Shown here piece after piece: positions 5,916-10,147 of a DNA stretch of 10,147 bases (within the stretch, counting starts at the first letter, position 1; every line of letters starts with the position of its first letter). The DNA is taken from the NCBI GenBank assembly GCA_026002265.1, contig BOBG01000074.1, forward strand, positions 1 to 10,147. Direction: 5' to 3'. Source of the DNA: Spirochaetia bacterium (GTDB lineage Bacteria > Spirochaetota > Spirochaetia > Treponematales > Breznakiellaceae). The translations under genes were made by a program, and so were the position numbers. A model generated the notes under the pieces. It did no database searches. It was given only the letters and a program-made list of their open reading frames with translations, and was not told the DNA's origin.

Positions 5916-6005
5916 GTTCAGTCTGCACATATTCTGTGTTTAGTCTAAACCCATGCTGTGTGTAGTCCGCACACCAATCGGCGTCCAGTCTACACACTTA
6001 TCGGT
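5916..6005. repeat. Four degenerate 22-23 bp tandem repeats with dyad cores (putative operator cluster)
   Basis: Units at 5916-5937, 5938-5959, 5960-5982 and 5983-6005 share a start of the form GTnnAGTCYnnAC, continuing into CACATATTCTGT / ACCCATGCTGT / ACACCAATCGGC / ACACTTATCGGT. The 13-bp core has dyad symmetry: unit 2, GTTTAG-T-CTAAAC, is a perfect palindrome, and the others match at 4-5 of 6 arm positions. A decayed further unit may precede at about 5893-5915. The spacing is about two helical turns, so all sites face the same side. They lie 57-146 bp upstream of the lipid kinase start. Confidence 0.6.
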
Positions 6006-6040
6006 GTTCCCTTCGGTAAAGACTTCGGCAGGCGGTTTAA

Positions 6041-6184
6041 CTAGTTGCTTTCGACTGGTTCGGCAGACTCATCAGCCAACTCAGAGAACATTCCGACATT
6101 AACCTCATGCGGTGCGGTCATTTCGACAGGCTCAATGCCCGCACCACTCAGCCCATCGCTCAGGAAACAGGTCTGTCTTTTCAT
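6041..6184 (-). CDS. Small hypothetical ORF (47 aa) after tpiA, possible secG-tail remnant
   Basis: An ATG at 6184, 34 bp after the tpiA stop, opens 47 codons. The first third reads MKRQTCFLSDGLSGAG. The rest is acidic and rich in Pro, Glu, Val and Ser (EPVEMTAPHEVNV, then SELADESAEPVESN). A weak AAGAG precedes the start. There is no membrane segment or known domain. In several bacteria, including Treponema as I recall it, secG follows tpiA, and spirochaete SecG proteins can have such P/E-rich tails, so this could be the remains of a secG whose membrane part was lost. That is inference. After the stop, another frame (about 5943-6055) also looks protein-like, which would fit frameshift decay. 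It may equally be non-coding. Confidence 0.35.
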   Translation of the reverse strand: MKRQTCFLSDGLSGAGIEPVEMTAPHEVNVGMFSELADESAEPVESN

Positions 6185-6218
6185 TGACTCTTAACTATTT
6201 CTTTATCAAGAAAATAAA

Positions 6219-6971
6219 TTAACTGAACTTTGCAATCGGTACAAAAGTTTCCGACTTGAGCGATGCACCGCCGACCAATGCACCGTCAATATTTTCTTTG
6301 GCCATCAGTGCTTTCACATTATCCGATTTTACCGATCCGCCGTACTGAATAATAATATTCTCAGCAGCAGTTGAGCTGTAAAGCCGGCCGATTACTTTCC
6401 GGATGTAGGCATGAATTGCGTCAGCATCCTCCGGCGTGGCAGTTTTTCCAGTTCCAATTGCCCACACTGGTTCGTACGCGATGACCACATTCGCTAGTTC
6501 CGGCGCACTTACATCCTCAAGTCCATTGACAATCTGACTTTCGCACACCTTTTCTGCCTGACCCGCTTCCCGTTCTTCCAAAAGTTCACCCACGCACAGG
6601 ATAACTTCAAGCCCATGTTTAAGGGCAAGGTGGACCTTTTTGTTGATCAATGAATCGTATTCAAGATAATTGTGACGGCGTTCACTATGCCCCAAAATCA
6701 CCGTTTCAACACCAATATCCTTGAGTTGCAGTACCGACACTTCGCCGGTATGTGCGCCCTGTTCTTCCGGCGCCATATTCTGTGCACCAAGCCGGATATT
6801 CGTACCTTTAACAATGCCGGCCACAGTCTCGATCAAGGTAAATGAAGGCGCTACCAAATATTTGTGTGAAGCACCTTTAAGCTGCTCGACCAACTCATTA
6901 GCAAGCGCGGCTGCCTCGGCACGGGTTTTATGCATCTTCCAATTTCCAGCGATATAATACTGCCTACTCAT
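6219..6971 (-). CDS. tpiA: Triosephosphate isomerase
   Basis: A 250-residue TIM-barrel enzyme that interconverts dihydroxyacetone phosphate and glyceraldehyde 3-phosphate; full length for the family. Catalytic residues are all visible: N10 and K12 in AGNWKM (8-13), H95 in ILGHSERR (92-99), E167 in AYEPVWAIGTG (165-175), whose end is the flexible loop 6, then QYGGSVK (209-215) and the phosphate-binding GALVGGASL (230-238). The start ATG at 6971 has AAGGAG about 5 nt upstream. It lies 170 bp downstream of pgk on the same strand, with a strong hairpin between them, and no own promoter stands out, so it is probably co-transcribed with pgk. Confidence 0.97.
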   Translation of the reverse strand: MSRQYYIAGNWKMHKTRAEAAALANELVEQLKGASHKYLVAPSFTLIETVAGIVKGTNIRLGAQNMAPEEQGAHTGEVSVLQLKDIGVETVILGHSERRHNYLEYDSLINKKVHLALKHGLEVILCVGELLEEREAGQAEKVCESQIVNGLEDVSAPELANVVIAYEPVWAIGTGKTATPEDADAIHAYIRKVIGRLYSSTAAENIIIQYGGSVKSDNVKALMAKENIDGALVGGASLKSETFVPIAKFS

Positions 6972-7005
6972 AATTGCTCCTTAAATAGCATTAAAAATGA
7001 TATTC

Positions 7006-7048
7006 AATCCCGGCCCCTTCACAATTGCATGTGCGATATGCCGGGATT
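7006..7048 (-). other. 9-bp stem-loop in the pgk-tpiA intercistronic region
   Basis: AATCCCGGC (7006-7014) and GCCGGGATT (7040-7048) pair perfectly. The 25-nt loop can itself fold through CACA...TGTG (7020-7033). No U-run follows on the transcribed strand, so it is not a standard terminator. It may be a processing or stability element, or a partial attenuator, between the two glycolytic cistrons. Confidence 0.55.
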
Positions 7049-7141
7049 TAATTTTACCATCAACAGTTAGCTTTTTATGTACTTCTTAACTAAACCCCAC
7101 ATTATGGCCGCCCTTATCATGATGATGGAATTCACCCTATT

Positions 7142-8407
7142 TTAGCCCCGGCAGACCTCGATTCCCGGTAGTTTCTTTCCTTCGAGCAATTCGAGCGAAG
7201 CCCCGCCGCCAGTGGAAACGTGACTCATTTTGAGTGCAAGGTTGAACTTGTTGACAGCCGCGACCGAATCCCCGCCACCGACCACTGTAATGACCCCATA
7301 TTCCGCCCGCCCTGCAACCTGATTGGCGACCATTTCGGTCCCTTTTGAGAAAGCTTCAAATTCAAAAACTCCAACCGGACCATTCCAGACGATTGTTTTT
7401 GCATCCGCGATCACTTTTGCATATTCGATGAGCGTTTTTGACCCGACATCCAGTCCCATAAGATTATCCGGCAGATCAACGCCGTCAACCAGAACCGGGG
7501 TAGAATTTGCATCAAATTTTTCCGCACCGACATGATCAACCGGCAAAACAATTTTCACTCCGGCTTTCTTTGCAGCTTCAAGAATCTGTGCCGCAGTATC
7601 AAGCTGATCATCTTCAACCAACGATTTTCCGATTTTATGACCCTGGACTTTGAGGAAAGTATAAGCCATACCACCGCCAATAACCAGCGCAGATGAATTT
7701 TTAAGGAGACTTTCCAGGACCGCAATTTTGGAAGAAACCTTTGCGCCGCCAATAATTGCAACGAGCGGTTTTTTCGGATTCGTTACAATCGGCTCAAGGT
7801 AATTAACTTCTTTTTCCATCAAAAATCCGGCTACGGCCGGCTGAACAAACTTCGCAATGCTGGCAGTTGATGCATGATCCCGGTGCGCGGTACCGAATGC
7901 ATCGTTGACAAAAATATCGCCGTAAGTCGCAAGTTCTTTGGCCAGTTTATCTTTCGCAGCCGGATCATCGCTCGTTTCCTCTTTATGGAACCGGGTATTT
8001 TCCAGCATAATCACAGAACCGGCCGGCTGGGAATCAATAAAAGCTTTTTTACCGTAATCGCCGTCTTCACCCGCAAAAATAACCGGCTTGCCCAATTTTT
8101 TTGCAAGATAGTCTGCAACCGGCTTCATCCTATGTTTACCGGCAATGTATTTAGCCTCGTCAAAAGTCTTCGCGTCTTTTTCAGCTTTTTCCTTGGCTTT
8201 TTTTGCATCTTTGGACGGATCGCCGAGGTGTGACATTAACGTAAGTGTTTTTGCACCTTGCTCCAAAATGTACTGAATGGTCGGAATTGCGGCCACGATC
8301 CGGGTATCGTCCTGCACGACACCGTCTTTCATCGGCACATTAAAATCAACACGCATAATAACGCGTTTTCCCTTAAAATCAACACTTTTCACCGTTTTAA
8401 TCGGCAT
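7142..8407 (-). CDS. pgk: Phosphoglycerate kinase
   Basis: A 421-residue cytoplasmic kinase that makes ATP from 1,3-bisphosphoglycerate and ADP. Motifs in order: RVDFNVP (19-25, substrate binding), LMSHLGDP (57-64), LENTRFHKEE (135-144), VNDAFGTAHRDHAST (167-181), GGAKVSSKI (220-228), NGPVGVFE (344-351), GGGDSVAAV (376-384, nucleotide binding) and STGGGASLELLEG (397-409). It is about 25 residues longer than the common ~395. The extra length is a lysine/alanine-rich insertion after SHLGDP (about 65-91, KDAKKAKEKAEKDAKT), which I recall from spirochaete enzymes. The ATG at 8407 is preceded by GAGGAGG at 4 nt. tpiA follows on the same strand. The 3' end has no clear terminator, in line with co-transcription. 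Confidence 0.97.
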   Translation of the reverse strand: MPIKTVKSVDFKGKRVIMRVDFNVPMKDGVVQDDTRIVAAIPTIQYILEQGAKTLTLMSHLGDPSKDAKKAKEKAEKDAKTFDEAKYIAGKHRMKPVADYLAKKLGKPVIFAGEDGDYGKKAFIDSQPAGSVIMLENTRFHKEETSDDPAAKDKLAKELATYGDIFVNDAFGTAHRDHASTASIAKFVQPAVAGFLMEKEVNYLEPIVTNPKKPLVAIIGGAKVSSKIAVLESLLKNSSALVIGGGMAYTFLKVQGHKIGKSLVEDDQLDTAAQILEAAKKAGVKIVLPVDHVGAEKFDANSTPVLVDGVDLPDNLMGLDVGSKTLIEYAKVIADAKTIVWNGPVGVFEFEAFSKGTEMVANQVAGRAEYGVITVVGGGDSVAAVNKFNLALKMSHVSTGGGASLELLEGKKLPGIEVCRG

Positions 8408-8443
8408 AATTCCTCCTCAAAATGTGATTCATACTAATTAGAA

Positions 8444-8472
8444 AGATTCTTAATTATTTCTCTTGCTGTCAA
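8444..8472 (-). promoter_or_regulatory. Weak candidate promoter for pgk
   Basis: On the minus strand, a perfect -35 TTGACA (8472-8467) is followed after 17 bp by GAATCT (8449-8444), a poor -10 match. It lies 37-65 bp before the pgk ATG in an AT-rich stretch. A TATAAA farther upstream, near 8499-8504, is an alternative -10. Confidence 0.3.
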
Positions 8473-8520
8473 TTCATTTATTTCCTTATGCCTTTTTTAT
8501 AATTTACATATATATCGGGA

Positions 8521-8540
8521 TTGTCCGCCATGCCGGACAA
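8521..8540. other. 7-bp hairpin after the HicB-like gene
   Basis: TTGTCCG (8521-8527) and CGGACAA (8534-8540) enclose a 6-nt loop, 7 bp past the stop of the HicB-like gene. It reads the same on both strands. There is no T-run on the minus strand, so it is at best a weak terminator or a 3' stabiliser. Confidence 0.35.
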
Positions 8541-8547
8541 ATTAAGT

Positions 8548-8790
8548 TTAGACCGTTTCATATTGGTACGTTAAGAACACTATGAAAAAATCGAGCCGGA
8601 AGAAGATCGAGAGAGTACTTTCATAACTTATAGGAAGATCCGGATTTTTCTCACATTGAATAAAATCACCATGCAATGACTGAAGCATTAATTCTAGTTC
8701 TTCAATATTTTTTCCGTCCGTCCAGCAATCCGGACATTCATCAAAAAATCCACCTTCTTCCGCCGGAAAATACGTGTACACCAGTTCCAT
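8548..8790 (-). CDS. HicB-like antitoxin-family protein, orphan
   Basis: An 80-residue protein. The N-terminal two thirds, MELVYTYFPAEEGGFF then DCWTDGKNIEELELMLQSL, follow the HicB pattern: two beta strands with a charged turn, a W/T-x-G-x-(T/N) turn, then a helix with regular acidic and leucine residues. HicB proteins neutralise the HicA mRNA interferase and repress their own operon. No HicA-like ORF (short, basic, with a catalytic His in a G-[S/G]-H motif) lies next to it. The last ~20 residues (FFRLDFFIVFLTYQ) are hydrophobic and unlike HicB tails, which suggests a frameshifted or decayed end. The stretch between GGFF and DCWTDG also looks a few residues short. The ATG at 8790 has GAGGAAG 5 nt upstream. 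It sits between gap and pgk. Confidence 0.6.
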   Translation of the reverse strand: MELVYTYFPAEEGGFFDECPDCWTDGKNIEELELMLQSLHGDFIQCEKNPDLPISYESTLSIFFRLDFFIVFLTYQYETV

Positions 8791-8838
8791 AAAAACTTCC
8801 TCGATAAATAAGGCCGGATTTTTCCTTTTTGATTCCGG

Positions 8839-8861
8839 AAAAGGGGCATATATATGCCCCT
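8839..8861 (-). terminator. Rho-independent terminator of gap
   Basis: Eight bp past the gap stop, the minus strand has AGGGGCATATATATGCCCC, a GC-based stem with an AT loop, followed at once by TTTT and, after CCGG, further A/T-rich sequence. The palindrome is perfect across 8842-8861. It separates gap from the HicB-like gene and pgk. Confidence 0.7.
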
Positions 8862-8868
8862 GATATTG

Positions 8869-9939
<1,071 letters not shown>

Positions 9940-9974
9940 CTAAGATTCCGGTGAAAAAACGCCGGCTCACTTAA

Positions 9975-10003
9975 AAGATAAGAAAAAACCGGTTTACTGT
10001 CAA
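9975..10003 (-). promoter_or_regulatory. Promoter of gap
   Basis: On the minus strand, TTGACA (10003-9998), a 17-bp spacer and TATCTT (9980-9975; 4 of 6 to TATAAT) lie about 50-80 bp before the gap ATG. The middle of the spacer is the perfect palindrome AAACCGGTTT (9986-9995). Transcription would start near 9968 and give a leader of about 45 nt. Confidence 0.6.
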
Positions 10004-10029
10004 GGAATCCAAAATGATCCGGCCGGAAA

Positions 10030-10055
10030 ATGGGGACAGACCTCGACCTGTTTTT
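10030..10055. repeat. REP-like element, diverged variant
   Basis: The stretch beginning TGGGGACAGACCTCGACC and running into GTTTTT shares its first 8-9 bases (GGGGACAG) with the palindromes flanking the transposase at 540 and 1141, then differs. The right half has a GGTC-GA-GGTC direct repeat on the other strand instead of a full palindrome. It lies just upstream of the gap promoter. The remaining ~90 bp to the window end are AT-rich with no gene seen. Confidence 0.45.
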
Positions 10056-10147
10056 GGAACAATGCTTAAAGATATTATTATAGTTGAAATTTTTAAAGTC
10101 TATATGTAAACAAATTCTATACCCTACCATTTTAGTATGAAATAGTT

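Noticed and set aside
5916..6005. CRISPR array
   Set aside because: The repeats are degenerate, adjoin without spacers, and number only four; no cas gene is present.
8472..8550. A 27-codon minus-strand ORF (MKRSKLNLSG...) after the HicB-like gene as a HicA toxin
   Set aside because: It is too short, has no HicA motif, and includes the hairpin at 8521-8540.

Overview
The window looks like a piece of a spirochaete genome, probably Treponemataceae or a close relative. This is inferred from gene content and from protein features, not from a search. The clues are pgk directly followed by tpiA (the order I recall from Treponema), a phosphoglycerate kinase with a lysine-rich insertion, a GAPDH that reads like the glycosomal trypanosomatid type, and a HicB-like protein of a flavour I associate with Treponema. 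Base composition is balanced. The tetranucleotide CCGG is strongly over-represented: about 125 copies by hand count, against roughly 35-40 expected.

Left end (1-1178): the last ~95 codons of asparaginyl-tRNA synthetase (asnS) are fused in frame to a fragment of a REP-associated tyrosine transposase (RAYT). The same transposase is intact on the opposite strand at 518-1054. Bases 1-108 are an exact inverted copy of 681-788, so the left edge is either a real foldback rearrangement or an amplification/assembly chimera. The transposase is flanked by GGGACAGTCCC-type palindromes. One of these lies just upstream of the dtd ribosome binding site, and a diverged relative sits at 10031.

Middle (1179-4540): dtd (D-aminoacyl-tRNA deacylase, + strand) converges on and overlaps folP (dihydropteroate synthase, - strand). 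folP appears to be transcribed from a near-consensus promoter that would start the mRNA at its GTG codon. Divergent from folP is a YczE-like membrane protein followed by hflC, without hflK. hflC is preceded by a strong Shine-Dalgarno that best fits a five-codon mini-ORF ending in an ATGA overlap with hflC. A FlK-like hotdog thioesterase converges on hflC.

Right half (4744-10147), all on the minus strand and read from right to left: gap (with promoter and terminator), a small HicB-like orphan, pgk, tpiA, a 47-codon ORF of unknown function in the place where secG often sits, and a lipid/diacylglycerol kinase. The gap, pgk and tpiA products catalyse consecutive or linked steps of lower and upper glycolysis (GAP oxidation, ATP formation from 1,3-bisphosphoglycerate, DHAP/GAP interconversion). 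The ~360-bp stretch before the kinase start holds four degenerate 22-23 bp tandem repeats, each with a dyad core GTnnAGTCTnnAC, which looks like an operator cluster.

No tRNA, rRNA or CRISPR array was seen. The strongest candidates for something undescribed are the dyad repeat cluster upstream of the lipid kinase, the hflC mini-ORF leader and the transposase/asnS foldback junction.
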